Shown one piece after another: positions 42,881 through 52,835 of a stretch of DNA of 64,000 nt. Below the pieces are notes generated by a model, which saw only the letters and a program-made list of their open reading frames with translations, was not told the origin of the DNA and did no database searches. Numbering within the stretch: the first letter of the stretch is position 1; each line of letters opens with the position of its first letter. Position numbers and translations under genes: made by a program. Origin of the DNA: an uncultured Bacteroidales bacterium (lineage in GTDB: Bacteria > Bacteroidota > Bacteroidia > Bacteroidales > UBA1715); the NCBI GenBank assembly GCA_937892155.1, contig CALAUG010000060.1, forward strand, positions 1 through 64,000, in the 5' to 3' direction.

Positions 42881-43582
42881 ATGGTATTTTCATTATTGAA
42901 CATATTGGCAGACGTGACGGTTGAGCAAGCTGCTCCAGCCGTTGCTGATGCTGTTGCTGAAGAGTTGACATTTTGGAATATGGCAGTGAAAGGAGGATGG
43001 ATTATGATTTTCCTTGCTATATTTTCAATTGTTGCTGTATACATCATTGTTGAACGTGCAATGGCCATTTCCAAAGCGAGCAAAGAAGATGTAAACTTTA
43101 TGAATGAAATAAAAAATTACGTTTCACAAGGTCAAATCAAGGAAGCTCGCATTCGTTGTCAAGGTGCAAATTCCCCTGTTTCGCACATGATAGACAAGGG
43201 TCTTTCGCGCTTGGGAAAATCTAATTCTGACATACGTGAGGCAATTGAGAATGTCGGTAACCTAGAAGTTGCAAATTTGGAAAAAGGTTTGCCATTATTG
43301 GCAACGATTTCTAGTGTTGGTCCAATGATTGGTTTCCTTGGTACTGTACTCGGTATGATTACCGCATTTTATGACATGGCTAATGCTGGTGGAAATTTCA
43401 GTATTTCTATGTTATCCAATGGTATTTATACAGCAATGGTTACAACAGTTGCTGGTCTTATTGTTGGAGTGGTTGCCATGTTGGGTTACAACATTTTATC
43501 TGCGCAAATTGGAAAAATTGTTAATACACTTCAACTACGTACAACAGAATTTATGGATTTGCTTAACGAACCAGTTGAATAA
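42881..43582 (+). CDS. exbB: ExbB/TolQ/MotA family proton channel subunit
   Basis: 233 residues with three membrane segments (about 35-58, 135-160, 178-200) and the core GLPLLATISSVGPMIGFLGTVLGMI (about 135-160). Members form a pentamer around ExbD and use the proton motive force to energise TonB or Tol systems. The gene overlaps exbD by one base. An N-terminal extension rich in Ala and Val precedes the first segment. Confidence 0.92.
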   Translation: MVFSLLNILADVTVEQAAPAVADAVAEELTFWNMAVKGGWIMIFLAIFSIVAVYIIVERAMAISKASKEDVNFMNEIKNYVSQGQIKEARIRCQGANSPVSHMIDKGLSRLGKSNSDIREAIENVGNLEVANLEKGLPLLATISSVGPMIGFLGTVLGMITAFYDMANAGGNFSISMLSNGIYTAMVTTVAGLIVGVVAMLGYNILSAQIGKIVNTLQLRTTEFMDLLNEPVE

Positions 43583-43971
43583 TGGCAATACAAGCACGAA
43601 ATAAGATAAGCACAAGTTTCAATATGTCGTCAATGACGGATATTGTCTTTTTGTTGCTTATATTTTTTATGGTTACCTCGACGCAAATTGCACCAAACGG
43701 CTTGCAAGTTTCGCTACCTCAAAGCACATCTCAAGTAAAATTAATACCGCATGTATCTGTTTCTATTGATGCTGACGGGCGATATGCTGTGAACAAAGAA
43801 ATAATGTCGTTTGAACTTTTGGAACCACGGTTAAAACAAGAATTGGCAGGTCAAGATGAGCCTGCAATTGTTTTACGAGTTGACAAAACAGTTCCAACAG
43901 GAGAAACCGTAAGAATAATGGAAATTGCCAATAGAAATCATTGGAAATTCACGTTGGCAACACAGCCATAA
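43582..43971 (+). CDS. exbD: ExbD/TolR family protein
   Basis: 129 residues. A short cytoplasmic N terminus leads into one membrane helix (about 14-34) with the essential Asp in MTDIVFLLLIFFMV, then a periplasmic alpha/beta domain ending near the stop. It pairs with the ExbB-like protein encoded just upstream. Four bases separate it from the TonB-like gene. Confidence 0.92.
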   Translation: MAIQARNKISTSFNMSSMTDIVFLLLIFFMVTSTQIAPNGLQVSLPQSTSQVKLIPHVSVSIDADGRYAVNKEIMSFELLEPRLKQELAGQDEPAIVLRVDKTVPTGETVRIMEIANRNHWKFTLATQP

Positions 43972-43975
43972 ACTT

Positions 43976-44743
43976 ATGATACAATTAGACCGAAACAAAC
44001 AATATGGTATTATTGGAACTCTTGTAATTCACGGAGTTGCATTGCTCGTGTTGTTGCTATTCGGTTTCGCTCCACCAAAAGTTGAATACCCCGAACCTGA
44101 TGGTATTGTTGTGGATTTTGGTGAATTAGTGATTGGTGACAGTGAGGGAGCAGATGTTCCGACGGTTGCAGAACCAACAACGACAAGTTCTCCAGAAGTA
44201 AACGAAGCACCCGTAATAACACAAACTGAAGTACCTTCAGTTTCTATAAAAGAGAATAAGAAAAAGGTTACTGAAACAAAAGACCCAGAGTTAAGTCCCG
44301 AAGAACAGGAACGCCTTCGTCAAGAGAAAGAATTTAAGGACAGAATGGATGCTTTGGCAGGTAAAATGAATCAAAGCGGAGGAAATGGAACTGGTACAGG
44401 AGGAAATTCAGAAACAGGTGCAGAAAGTGGTAAAGCAGGAAATCCGAACGGAACTGGAAACTCAGGCAACACGAAAGGTAATCCAGGAAATCCACTGGGT
44501 AATGGGGATGCGTCGCATCTAGTAAAACCAAGCAACACAACAAACTGCAACAATCCTATCGTTCTAACTGTAAAAGTTGACGCAAGCGGTAAGGTAATAG
44601 CAATTCAGAAAGTTGAAACAGCACTTTCAGAACAAGCTTGTATTGAAGCAGCCAAAGAAGCTGCACGCAAAACAACGTTCCCCGCCGATAACAAAGACGT
44701 TAGGTATGCAAAAATCACATACGAATACACAATGTCAAAATAA
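43976..44743 (+). CDS. TonB-like energy transducer
   Basis: 255 residues from the ATG at 43976. One membrane helix (about 12-32) and a long Glu/Lys/Gly/Asn-rich linker (about 40-170) precede a compact C-terminal TonB-type domain (about 175-255) with NNPIVLTVKVDASGKVIAIQ and the closing KITYEYTM. The linker has a Gly/Asn/Thr-rich repeat segment (about 135-170). The operon order nhaD-exbB-exbD-tonB links it to active outer-membrane transport. Confidence 0.85.
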   Translation: MIQLDRNKQYGIIGTLVIHGVALLVLLLFGFAPPKVEYPEPDGIVVDFGELVIGDSEGADVPTVAEPTTTSSPEVNEAPVITQTEVPSVSIKENKKKVTETKDPELSPEEQERLRQEKEFKDRMDALAGKMNQSGGNGTGTGGNSETGAESGKAGNPNGTGNSGNTKGNPGNPLGNGDASHLVKPSNTTNCNNPIVLTVKVDASGKVIAIQKVETALSEQACIEAAKEAARKTTFPADNKDVRYAKITYEYTMSK

Positions 44744-44747
44744 ATAA

Positions 44748-44755
44748 TATATTTG
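44748..44755 (+). promoter_or_regulatory. -7 box of the lipoprotein gene
   Basis: TATATTTG matches TAnnTTTG, 19 bases before the ATG at 44775 and 4 bases after the preceding stop. Confidence 0.45.
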
Positions 44756-44774
44756 TCCACATAAAATTGCAATT

Positions 44775-45176
44775 ATGAAAAGATTTATATTCATCATATT
44801 ATCGCTTACTCTTCTATTAGGAATGGGTACGGGATGTGCAAAAAAAACTGAATCACAAATAATTGGCACGTGGCACTTAGTAGAAACGAATCCCCATTGG
44901 GCCGATGATGTTACGTGGACATTTTATTCTGGTGGCAAATTTGAGGTGTATTCAGATGTAATAGTCGGAGAAGGGAATGCGCAGTCTGGAGAATACTCAA
45001 TATTTACCCGTTCGTTAGTTACTCCATATTTAAAAATTAAAGGTATGGGCGACAAATCACTCAACGGCATTTGGCGAGTTGAAAAATGCAACAGCAAAAA
45101 GCTAGTTATTAACCGTGTTGAGTGGTTAAATGGAGAAACAGCTGGCGCATTTTTACGCAGAGAATTTACAAAATAA
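44775..45176 (+). CDS. Lipocalin-like lipoprotein
   Basis: 133 residues with a type II signal and Cys21 in GTGC. The mature part opens IIGTWHLVE and continues as an antiparallel beta domain with WTFYSGGKFEVYSD and SGEYSI, a pattern of Bacteroidota lipocalin-like lipoproteins of the DUF4923/DUF5004 kind. Ligand unknown. It precedes radA by 6 bases. Confidence 0.8.
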   Translation: MKRFIFIILSLTLLLGMGTGCAKKTESQIIGTWHLVETNPHWADDVTWTFYSGGKFEVYSDVIVGEGNAQSGEYSIFTRSLVTPYLKIKGMGDKSLNGIWRVEKCNSKKLVINRVEWLNGETAGAFLRREFTK

Positions 45177-45182
45177 CAAACC

Positions 45183-46535
45183 GTGGCTAAAGCAAAAACA
45201 GTTTTTGTCTGTCAGAGCTGCGGTGCACAATCACCGAAGTGGATGGGCAAATGTGTTTCTTGCGGCGCCTGGAATTCCTTACAAGAAGAAGTTATAGAAT
45301 CATCTGTTGGAAAGACATCTTCCCTGCACGTTGTATCTTCGTCAAAACCGACAATCCTAGCAAATATTCAATCAGAAAAGTTAGAAAGGATTTTAACCGG
45401 AATACACGAATTGGACCAAGTAGTTGGCGGAGGAATTGTTCCTGGTTCGGTAATTTTATTAGGAGGAGAGCCAGGGATTGGTAAATCGACCCTACTCCTA
45501 CAAGTTGCCGTAAACCTTAAACAAAAAGTGTTATATGTTTCTGGCGAGGAAAGTCCACAACAAATTTATTTACGTGCGCAACGACTCAACGTACCTCAAA
45601 ATAACTGCTACATTTACAGTGAAACAAACGTTGCCGCAATCATACAGGAAATCAAAGAATCACAACCAGAATTAGTCATAATTGATTCGGTACAAACCCT
45701 AAAACATCCCGATATAGATGCATCGCCAGGAAGCGTATCGCAAATCCGCGAAACATCGAACTTATTGATAGAATTGGCAAAACAAACCCACACGCCAATG
45801 ATATTAATTGGACATATAAACAAAGAAGGAAGCATTGCCGGACCGAAAATATTGGAACACATGGTTGATGTTGTGCTGCAGTTTGAAGGTGATATGCAAA
45901 ATGTATATCGTATTTTACGCAGCAATAAAAACCGTTTTGGCTCAACGGCAGAAATCGGCATATTCGAAATGGTTCAAAACGGATTACGCGAGGTAACAAA
46001 TCCATCAGAAATTATGCTGAGTGGGAATCCAGAAAAATTAAGCGGCGTTGCTATCGCATCGGTTATGGAAGGCATACGGCCACTTATGATTGAAGTGCAA
46101 GCATTGGTGAGCACAGCAGCCTACGGAACACCACAACGAACTGCAAATGGGTTCGACAGCAAGCGCCTGAATATGTTACTAGCCGTGATAGAGAAACGTT
46201 TAGGCGTGAAAATATACACCAAGGATGTATTTATTAACATTGCTGGAGGTATTCGTGTTCAAGATCCAGCAATTGATTTTGCCGTTGTAGCAGCAATACT
46301 ATCATCACTATTCGATATGTATATACCAAGTACATACTGCTTTGCTGGGGAAATTGGATTAACAGGCGAAATCAGGAATGTTTCGCAAATAGAAAAACGC
46401 ATAAAAGAATCCACCAAACTAGGTATTCAAAAAATGTTTGTGCCACCTTGTGAAATAGCAAGCAAACAACAATGCGCTACTGTCCCTTGCTCGCGAATAG
46501 ACAAGACATTCCGAGAGATTTTCAAGAACGATTAA
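45183..46535 (+). CDS. radA: DNA repair protein RadA
   Basis: 450 residues starting at GTG. C4 zinc finger CQSCG...CVSCG (about 10-27), Walker A GGEPGIGKST (about 94-103), Walker B VIIDSVQTL, the RadA-specific KNRFG (about 251-255) and a C-terminal Lon-protease-like domain (about 300-450). RadA is a branch-migrating helicase in recombination. The gene follows a lipoprotein gene and is not clearly tied to the next operon. Confidence 0.95.
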   Translation: MAKAKTVFVCQSCGAQSPKWMGKCVSCGAWNSLQEEVIESSVGKTSSLHVVSSSKPTILANIQSEKLERILTGIHELDQVVGGGIVPGSVILLGGEPGIGKSTLLLQVAVNLKQKVLYVSGEESPQQIYLRAQRLNVPQNNCYIYSETNVAAIIQEIKESQPELVIIDSVQTLKHPDIDASPGSVSQIRETSNLLIELAKQTHTPMILIGHINKEGSIAGPKILEHMVDVVLQFEGDMQNVYRILRSNKNRFGSTAEIGIFEMVQNGLREVTNPSEIMLSGNPEKLSGVAIASVMEGIRPLMIEVQALVSTAAYGTPQRTANGFDSKRLNMLLAVIEKRLGVKIYTKDVFINIAGGIRVQDPAIDFAVVAAILSSLFDMYIPSTYCFAGEIGLTGEIRNVSQIEKRIKESTKLGIQKMFVPPCEIASKQQCATVPCSRIDKTFREIFKND

Positions 46536-46653
46536 GAATTTGCCAGTAATCAGATTTCAGTTTTCTGGTCTTGGTTCCTGACTTATTATAGATTTTTCTT
46601 ATTTCATAATTTTTTGTTTTTCCTTCTAAATAAACTCCAACCACTTTTATTGC

Positions 46654-46661
46654 TATATTTG
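46654..46661 (+). promoter_or_regulatory. -7 box of the SurA-like operon
   Basis: TATATTTG matches TAnnTTTG, 15 bases before the ATG at 46677. It lies inside the longest possible reading frame, which begins at a TTG, and so argues against that start. Confidence 0.5.
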
Positions 46662-46676
46662 TACGTTAAAAATGAA

Positions 46677-48785
46677 ATGCAGATGCTCTTTCCAAACAAA
46701 AAACACGTAGTATTTTTCATTACCATGCTGTTGTCGCTATCTGCATCGGCACAGACTATCCAACAAATTTTTTCGGACAATTCCGAAGCGAACAAAGCTT
46801 TTATGCAATCCACCATCGTTACGGTTGACACAACGGATTTTTCTGTTGCCGATTTTCTGTGGTTTTATGGAAAATATGCTTCGTATGACGAAAACGCACA
46901 ATCTGTTGAATCTTATTTAGATAAATTCGTTGAATACAAAATAAAAGTTGCCGAAGCAGAAAATCTTCAGCTTGACAGCACCCAAGCCTTTAAAGATGAA
47001 TTTTTCAAATACTTAAAAATGACAGCCCACGACAGAATGTACGACGGGGCAGAAAAAATGCGCGATGACTACGTAAAACTTGAATACGACCGTCTGCACT
47101 GGGATTACGAAGTTGCTCACATTTTCATAAAATCAAATCGGTACGATGCGCCCAAAGACACACTGGCTGCATACCAGAAAATGCTGAATATTCAAAAAGA
47201 ATTGAATGCTGGTAAACCTTTTGAAGTTTGTGTTCAAGAATATTCCGACGACAATTTAAGCAAGCAATACAATGGGAATGTTGGCTACGTAACCGCTATG
47301 GTTTCTCCATACGAATATGAAGAAACATTGTATCGCATGGAAGTCGGTCAAGTTGCGACAACACGAACGTTGGAAGGTTGGTATTTCATTAAAGTGCTGA
47401 ACAAACGTGAAACAAAAGGCGCTGTTGACGCGGCAATTATTATGATATATCCACAGGCAGAAGATTCTGTTGGGTGGAACAACGCAAAACTCACAATAGA
47501 CTCTGTTTACGAGCAACTGCAAAACGGCGTTTCGTTTGAAACATTAAGCACGCAATATAACACCAACGAACGACTGGTAGAGAACAACGGATTGATTGGG
47601 CTGATAGACAACGGCATGCCTTACAGCAAAGAAATCAAGGAGACTTTATTTAATCTTGAGCACGATGGAGATTACTCTAAACCAATACAACTTCCGTATG
47701 GTTATGCAATTGTAAAACGCCGTTGGCAACTTCCATTACCAGGTTTTGAAGCATACAAAACTGGTTACGAGAAACGTATTGCCGCAGATAAAAGCCGCTG
47801 CAGATGGGTTGACGACGTTTACGTTGAAAAAATGAAAAAAGACCTCAACTTTACAGTTTGGAACGACGCATTGGAAAATCATTGTCTTCCTTTAGTTGAT
47901 GCGTCAATTCTATTAGGCAAATGGGCAATACCAACATATCCTAAAACTGATGTTGTGTTGTTTGATATTGCAGGCGAACATTACGGTCGTCAAGATTTTT
48001 TTGAGTATTTACAAGCAATACAGAAAAATCGTCTGCCGGAAGTGCACGACAAAGATATGTTGGTAAGACTGCGTTTTGAAGATTATATTACCCGTCGTTT
48101 GGAATTTGCCACACTGAAAAAAATGCAAAACTGCGACAAAGAATTTCAATACACTATGCAAGAATATCACGATGGAATGATTGTATATGATTTGGTTAAT
48201 CAGGAAATTATACAAGAAGCAGAACGCGATTCAGTTGGAATGAAATTCTATTTTAACCAACATCGTGAAAACTATATGACAGCAAATCGGACAGTGAGCG
48301 CTTGGATTTACATAAAAAATTCCAAATTGCACGATAAAGTTCTAGAGATGCTCTACGAACAACAAGATTGGTATTACTGGCATGATAACAAAACTAAATA
48401 TGCCGAAAAAATGGAACACTATAAAAATATTGGTTCGCCGCAGTTATATATTTTGGACGTAATAAATTCTAAAAAAGCAAAATCAATTGATGTTGATACG
48501 AAAGAGCCGTTGATTTCGCCTAACGATGTCATTCTCAAGAAGTGCGGCCCTGAAGATGCGCCAAGGGAATGTATCATGCCTAATAAGATTGCTGATTTTG
48601 TTGATTCGCTTCATGTGGCGTATTACGATTTAGCAAGTCGCCAACAAACGTACGAAGAAGCCAAAGGACAATTGACGCTTGACTATCAAAAAGAACTGGA
48701 AAAACTATGGCTACAAGCACTAAAAAAACGTCATACATTTGAACTACATCAGGAAGTTGCAGAAAAAGTAAAACAGATTTTATGA
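46677..48785 (+). CDS. Large SurA-like periplasmic peptidylprolyl isomerase
   Basis: 702 residues from the ATG at 46677. A signal peptide ends near SASA. An N-terminal chaperone region is followed by two parvulin-type domains, at about 125-230 (VAHIFIKSN ... GNVGYVTAMVSPYEYEETLYRMEVGQVATT ... YFIKVL) and about 235-335. A long helical C-terminal region without clear family marks follows. It is probably an outer-membrane-protein chaperone/isomerase. It is the first of three consecutive SurA-like genes, and its stop overlaps the next start in an ATGA. Confidence 0.85.
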   Translation: MQMLFPNKKHVVFFITMLLSLSASAQTIQQIFSDNSEANKAFMQSTIVTVDTTDFSVADFLWFYGKYASYDENAQSVESYLDKFVEYKIKVAEAENLQLDSTQAFKDEFFKYLKMTAHDRMYDGAEKMRDDYVKLEYDRLHWDYEVAHIFIKSNRYDAPKDTLAAYQKMLNIQKELNAGKPFEVCVQEYSDDNLSKQYNGNVGYVTAMVSPYEYEETLYRMEVGQVATTRTLEGWYFIKVLNKRETKGAVDAAIIMIYPQAEDSVGWNNAKLTIDSVYEQLQNGVSFETLSTQYNTNERLVENNGLIGLIDNGMPYSKEIKETLFNLEHDGDYSKPIQLPYGYAIVKRRWQLPLPGFEAYKTGYEKRIAADKSRCRWVDDVYVEKMKKDLNFTVWNDALENHCLPLVDASILLGKWAIPTYPKTDVVLFDIAGEHYGRQDFFEYLQAIQKNRLPEVHDKDMLVRLRFEDYITRRLEFATLKKMQNCDKEFQYTMQEYHDGMIVYDLVNQEIIQEAERDSVGMKFYFNQHRENYMTANRTVSAWIYIKNSKLHDKVLEMLYEQQDWYYWHDNKTKYAEKMEHYKNIGSPQLYILDVINSKKAKSIDVDTKEPLISPNDVILKKCGPEDAPRECIMPNKIADFVDSLHVAYYDLASRQQTYEEAKGQLTLDYQKELEKLWLQALKKRHTFELHQEVAEKVKQIL

Positions 48786-49633
48786 AACAATACATTTTAC
48801 ATATAGGCTTTATTATGACCCTCCTATTCTTAGGCGTTTCGTGCAATAGAGACTCACAGGAACAGAAAAAAATCATAGCAAAAACCGACACACAGGTATT
48901 ATTACAGGACGAAATCATCGCAGCAATGCCTCTGTCACTTTCGGCAGAAGATAGTGTTGCCTTTGTTAAAAGTTACGTGGAAAATTGGCTACATTTCGCA
49001 CTGCTATACGAAAAAGCATGTGACAACATTTCCGACAACGACAGCTCATTATCGCAACGAGTTGACCGGTTTAAAAAGGAATTATACATCAATCAATACG
49101 AACAATTGTTTCTTCAACAAAAATTGGACACATTGATTCCACAAACAGCAATAGATGAATATTATAAAAAACACAAAGACGAATATGTTTTGGAACGTCC
49201 TGTTGTAAAGCCAATCTTGATAGTTTTTCCTCAACAACAAAGCAACGATATTGAAATTGTGGACAAACTGTTTTTCTCAAAAAAAGAAACCGACTTTGAT
49301 GAATTAAAGGACTATTGTTTTAAACGCTGTCAAAAGTTCTATTTTTCCGACGAATGGGTAGAACTAGAAGCCGTGAAAGCAGAACTACCGTTTGATGTGC
49401 GAAACGAAAATCTTACAATAGGAAAATCATTTAAATTCACAGATTCGCTCAATGTCTATTTTGTAAAAATAAACGAACAACTTGGCACAGGGAATCGGAT
49501 GCCACTGGAGTTGGCACACGACAAAATAGCTAAAATAATTCTTCAAACACGAAAAATTGAATTGCTTAAAACTATGAGAAACAAAGTATACCAAGATGCA
49601 GAACATAGAAAGCAATTTGAGGTATTTTATTAA
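48782..49633 (+). CDS. SurA-like lipoprotein without parvulin domain
   Basis: 283 residues. The lipoprotein signal ends in GVSC, and the mature part is a helical SurA-N-like region (about 40-130) followed by a parvulin-like but shortened alpha/beta part without the catalytic signature. It overlaps the upstream gene by 4 bases and the next by none (4 bases apart). By position it is a lipid-anchored partner of the flanking isomerases; function inferred only. Confidence 0.72.
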   Translation: MKQYILHIGFIMTLLFLGVSCNRDSQEQKKIIAKTDTQVLLQDEIIAAMPLSLSAEDSVAFVKSYVENWLHFALLYEKACDNISDNDSSLSQRVDRFKKELYINQYEQLFLQQKLDTLIPQTAIDEYYKKHKDEYVLERPVVKPILIVFPQQQSNDIEIVDKLFFSKKETDFDELKDYCFKRCQKFYFSDEWVELEAVKAELPFDVRNENLTIGKSFKFTDSLNVYFVKINEQLGTGNRMPLELAHDKIAKIILQTRKIELLKTMRNKVYQDAEHRKQFEVFY

Positions 49634-49637
49634 AAAC

Positions 49638-50966
49638 ATGAAAATGAGCATAAAAAAATTATTTGCAATAGTTTTTGCAACAATAGGATTCAGTATTCAA
49701 GCAAACTCGCAAGTTTTGGATCAAATTATTGTCGTTGTTGGCGACGATATGATAAAGCTTTCAGACATTGAAAATCAGCAGATGCTATTGGAACAGCAAG
49801 GCGAGAAATCGGATAAATGCAGCATTTTCAAAGAAATGATAATGCAAAAACTGCTCGTTGACCAAGCAAAAATCGATAGTGTTGAAGTATCTGATGCCGA
49901 GACAAATGCAGAAATTGACAGAAGAATTAAAATCATTTCCGGACAAAAAGGTGGACTAGAACAACTGGAATCATTTTACGAAAAAACAGAAATGGAAATC
50001 CGCAACGATTGGAAACCAGTTATTAAAGATCAGCTATTGGCGCAAAAAGTTCAGAATACTATTATTGGCGAAGTTGAAGTTTCGCCAAACGATGTTCGCA
50101 CATTCTTCAACAAAAATCAGGGTACAATGCCATTGATTCCGACACGCTATGAATATGCTCAAATCGTTATCAAACCAACAACATCGGCAGAAGCCGACAA
50201 GGCACTCCGTCAAAAAATGGAAGAAATTAGAGAACGTGCCGTCAACGGCGAAAACTTTTCAAAACTTGCAATTCTCTATAGCGACGACACTGAATCGGCA
50301 AAAATGGGTGGACTATTAGGAGATTATCTTTCACGCGGCGAACTTGTTCCTGAATTTGCTGCAGCGGCTTTTCGACTAAAAGAAGGAGAAATTTCACGAG
50401 TAGTTAAAACCGATTTCGGATACCACATCATACAAATGGTAGAATTAAAAGGAGAAAAAGCAAAATTAAAACACATTTTGCTTAAACCACAAGTTAGCGT
50501 CGGCGAGATGCAGAAGGCATTCGCAAAAGCCGACAGCGTACGTAAAGCAATAGGTGATTCACTTTCGTTTGAACAGGCTGCAATAAAATTTTCATCAGAC
50601 GACAAGACAAAACACAACGGAGGTTTATGTATGAATCCCTATACTGGGACACCCAAATTTGAGGAAGAAATGATAGAACCAACAACTTGGTACACATTGA
50701 AATCCATGAAAGAAGGCGAAATTTCCGAGCCTATTCTCACATACGACGACAAAGGAACGCAAGTATATAAAATACTCAAACTTGTATCTGCTTCTAAAGA
50801 ACACCAGGCAACTCTATTAGACGATTACTCCGATGTAAAAGAAATGGCATTGGAAGCAAAGAAAGAATCGACACTGAACAAATGGATGAACACGAAACTG
50901 AAACAAATTTTTGTGTCCATAAAAAGTGAAGATTTCAACAATTGCGACCTGCAATTTGAAGAATAA
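49638..50966 (+). CDS. surA: SurA-like peptidylprolyl isomerase
   Basis: 442 residues from the ATG at 49638 (the Met at 49644 is possible). Signal peptide about 1-24, then a SurA N-terminal domain with QIIVVVGDDMIKLSDIE (about 28-44). Two parvulin domains follow: about 175-275 (YEYAQIVIKP, GGLLGDYLSRGELVPEFAAAAFRLKEGEIS) and about 280-385 (KLKHILLKP, NGGLCMNPYTG). The order matches E. coli SurA, which assists outer-membrane protein folding. It is the third gene of the set and is followed by tcdA after 3 bases. Confidence 0.88.
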   Translation: MKMSIKKLFAIVFATIGFSIQANSQVLDQIIVVVGDDMIKLSDIENQQMLLEQQGEKSDKCSIFKEMIMQKLLVDQAKIDSVEVSDAETNAEIDRRIKIISGQKGGLEQLESFYEKTEMEIRNDWKPVIKDQLLAQKVQNTIIGEVEVSPNDVRTFFNKNQGTMPLIPTRYEYAQIVIKPTTSAEADKALRQKMEEIRERAVNGENFSKLAILYSDDTESAKMGGLLGDYLSRGELVPEFAAAAFRLKEGEISRVVKTDFGYHIIQMVELKGEKAKLKHILLKPQVSVGEMQKAFAKADSVRKAIGDSLSFEQAAIKFSSDDKTKHNGGLCMNPYTGTPKFEEEMIEPTTWYTLKSMKEGEISEPILTYDDKGTQVYKILKLVSASKEHQATLLDDYSDVKEMALEAKKESTLNKWMNTKLKQIFVSIKSEDFNNCDLQFEE

Positions 50967-50969
50967 CGA

Positions 50970-51686
50970 ATGTCAGATATTTTTCATAGAACGGAATTAA
51001 TGTTGGGAAAGGAGGCTGTTGCCAAATTTTCTAACTTAAAAGTCATTATTTTCGGACTCGGCGGTGTTGGAAGTTGGTGTATTGAATGTCTTGTCAGGAC
51101 TGGCTTTACGAACATCACTTTGGTTGACTATGATACAATCTCTGTTACCAACATAAATCGTCAACTTCCAGCAACAACCAAAACGGTTGGACAATTGAAA
51201 ACCGATGTTTTAAAAGAACGTTTTTTAGAAATAAATCCAGAGGCACAGATTTTCATTCGTTCAGAAGCGTATTCCCCAGATAACTGCGAATCGTTTCATT
51301 TGGACGAATTTGATGTCATTATTGATTGTATTGATAGTATGAATTGTAAAATGCATTTGATTCGTGAAGCAACGAAAACCGATGCGTTTTTCATTTCATC
51401 GATGGGAGCTGCATTAAAAATTGATCCACTGCAAATCCGCGTTGATGAATTTTGGGACGTCCACTACGATTTATTTGCACGAAGACTACGGAAAAACATA
51501 CGTAAAGGGGAACTACCGCACAAGCCATTCCCTTGCGTATATAGTTTGGAACAGACAATGGAAGGTTCCGAAGTACAGGAAGTCAACGGAGAAAAGAAAC
51601 GAATAAACGGCTCTACCGCACACGTTACCGCAATGTTTGGAATTACCATTGCGGGAGAAATTGTAAAACATTTTTTACAAATATGA
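50970..51686 (+). CDS. tcdA: tRNA threonylcarbamoyladenosine dehydratase
   Basis: 238 residues of the E1-like/ThiF fold: GLGGVGSW (about 28-35), the ATP-binding NRQLPAT, and the Cys-bearing DVIIDCIDSMNCK (about 109-121). TcdA cyclises t6A37 to ct6A in ANN-decoding tRNAs. It is shorter than the E. coli protein at the C terminus. It runs in the surA operon, one base before a phosphoesterase gene. Confidence 0.92.
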   Translation: MSDIFHRTELMLGKEAVAKFSNLKVIIFGLGGVGSWCIECLVRTGFTNITLVDYDTISVTNINRQLPATTKTVGQLKTDVLKERFLEINPEAQIFIRSEAYSPDNCESFHLDEFDVIIDCIDSMNCKMHLIREATKTDAFFISSMGAALKIDPLQIRVDEFWDVHYDLFARRLRKNIRKGELPHKPFPCVYSLEQTMEGSEVQEVNGEKKRINGSTAHVTAMFGITIAGEIVKHFLQI

Positions 51687-51687
51687 T

Positions 51688-52833
51688 ATGGCTTTGATTA
51701 TTGTTATTTTGGTATTCTTTGCTTTACTGCTTGCTCCTGACATATATATCTTTGGGTTATTATTCCCCAATACCGATTTCAAAATTCAACACGTATTGTA
51801 TTTCGCTCCACAACTAATAATTGTCGGACTTACAATTATTTTCCTATTAGAAACAAATCAAACAATAAAATTCCGTCACGTAGGATATTCTATGTTCGCA
51901 TTATTATGCCTGCAATTACCCAAATTGATTTTTACAATCTGCTCGCTTATTGGGAAACTGGGAACGTTGATACACATACCTATTCTACCATTTAACGTCA
52001 TAGGTATTGTGTTAGGTCTCACAATCTTAGTCGCGCTGATTTGGGGTTGGCATGATTTATATCGTTTTGAAGTCAAACAGGTTGAATTTAAATCAAAAGA
52101 TATTCCTCAAGCATTTGACGGATACACCATTGTACATCTTTCGGATATGCATATAGGTTCGTGGAATCGGAATGGTACACAATTGTCAAAAGCTATAGAA
52201 TTGATAAACAACCAGCATCCTGATGCGATATTGTTTACTGGAGATTTAGTAAATAATCTACCCAGCGAATTAGATACAGTTTACTCAATATTGAGAAAAT
52301 TACAGACAAAAGACGGTATATATTCAGTGCTTGGGAACCACGATTACGCATGCTACGTTGCCTGCGACAGAAAAGCAGAATTGGCAAAACTGATAGAAAA
52401 AGAGAAAAATTTAGGATGGAATTTACTTATGAACGAGCACGCAATCATACAAAAAGGTAATGACAGCATTGCAATTCTCGGCGTTGAAAATCAAGGGAAA
52501 CCACCATTCCCGCATCTTGGAAATTTACCCAAAGCTCTGGCAGGAACCGAAGGTATGTTCCGTATTTTATTAAGCCACGATCCAACACATTGGCGCGAAG
52601 AAGTCGTGCCGCAAACCGACATTCAACTCACACTTTCTGGGCACACACACGCATCGCAGGTTGATTTTCCTTTTTGGTCTCCGTCAAAAGGTATTTATCC
52701 AGAATTTCGAGGATTATATACCGAAGGAAATCAATCTCTATACGTGAATATTGGTTTAGGATTTACGTTCTTCCCTATAAGAATTGGAACACGACCAGAA
52801 ATAACGGTAATTAAATTAGGAATTATGAATTAG
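51688..52833 (+). CDS. Membrane-anchored metallophosphoesterase (YkuE-like)
   Basis: 381 residues: four membrane segments (about 2-22, 35-53, 66-86, 98-118) and then a phosphoesterase domain with VHLSDMHIGSW (about 150-160), TGDLVNN (about 185-191), GNHDYAC (about 217-223), LLSHDPTHW and SGHTHASQ (about 314-321). This layout is that of YkuE-like or ceramide-phosphoethanolamine-type phosphoesterases. Substrate unknown. Confidence 0.88.
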   Translation: MALIIVILVFFALLLAPDIYIFGLLFPNTDFKIQHVLYFAPQLIIVGLTIIFLLETNQTIKFRHVGYSMFALLCLQLPKLIFTICSLIGKLGTLIHIPILPFNVIGIVLGLTILVALIWGWHDLYRFEVKQVEFKSKDIPQAFDGYTIVHLSDMHIGSWNRNGTQLSKAIELINNQHPDAILFTGDLVNNLPSELDTVYSILRKLQTKDGIYSVLGNHDYACYVACDRKAELAKLIEKEKNLGWNLLMNEHAIIQKGNDSIAILGVENQGKPPFPHLGNLPKALAGTEGMFRILLSHDPTHWREEVVPQTDIQLTLSGHTHASQVDFPFWSPSKGIYPEFRGLYTEGNQSLYVNIGLGFTFFPIRIGTRPEITVIKLGIMN

Positions 52834-52835
52834 TT

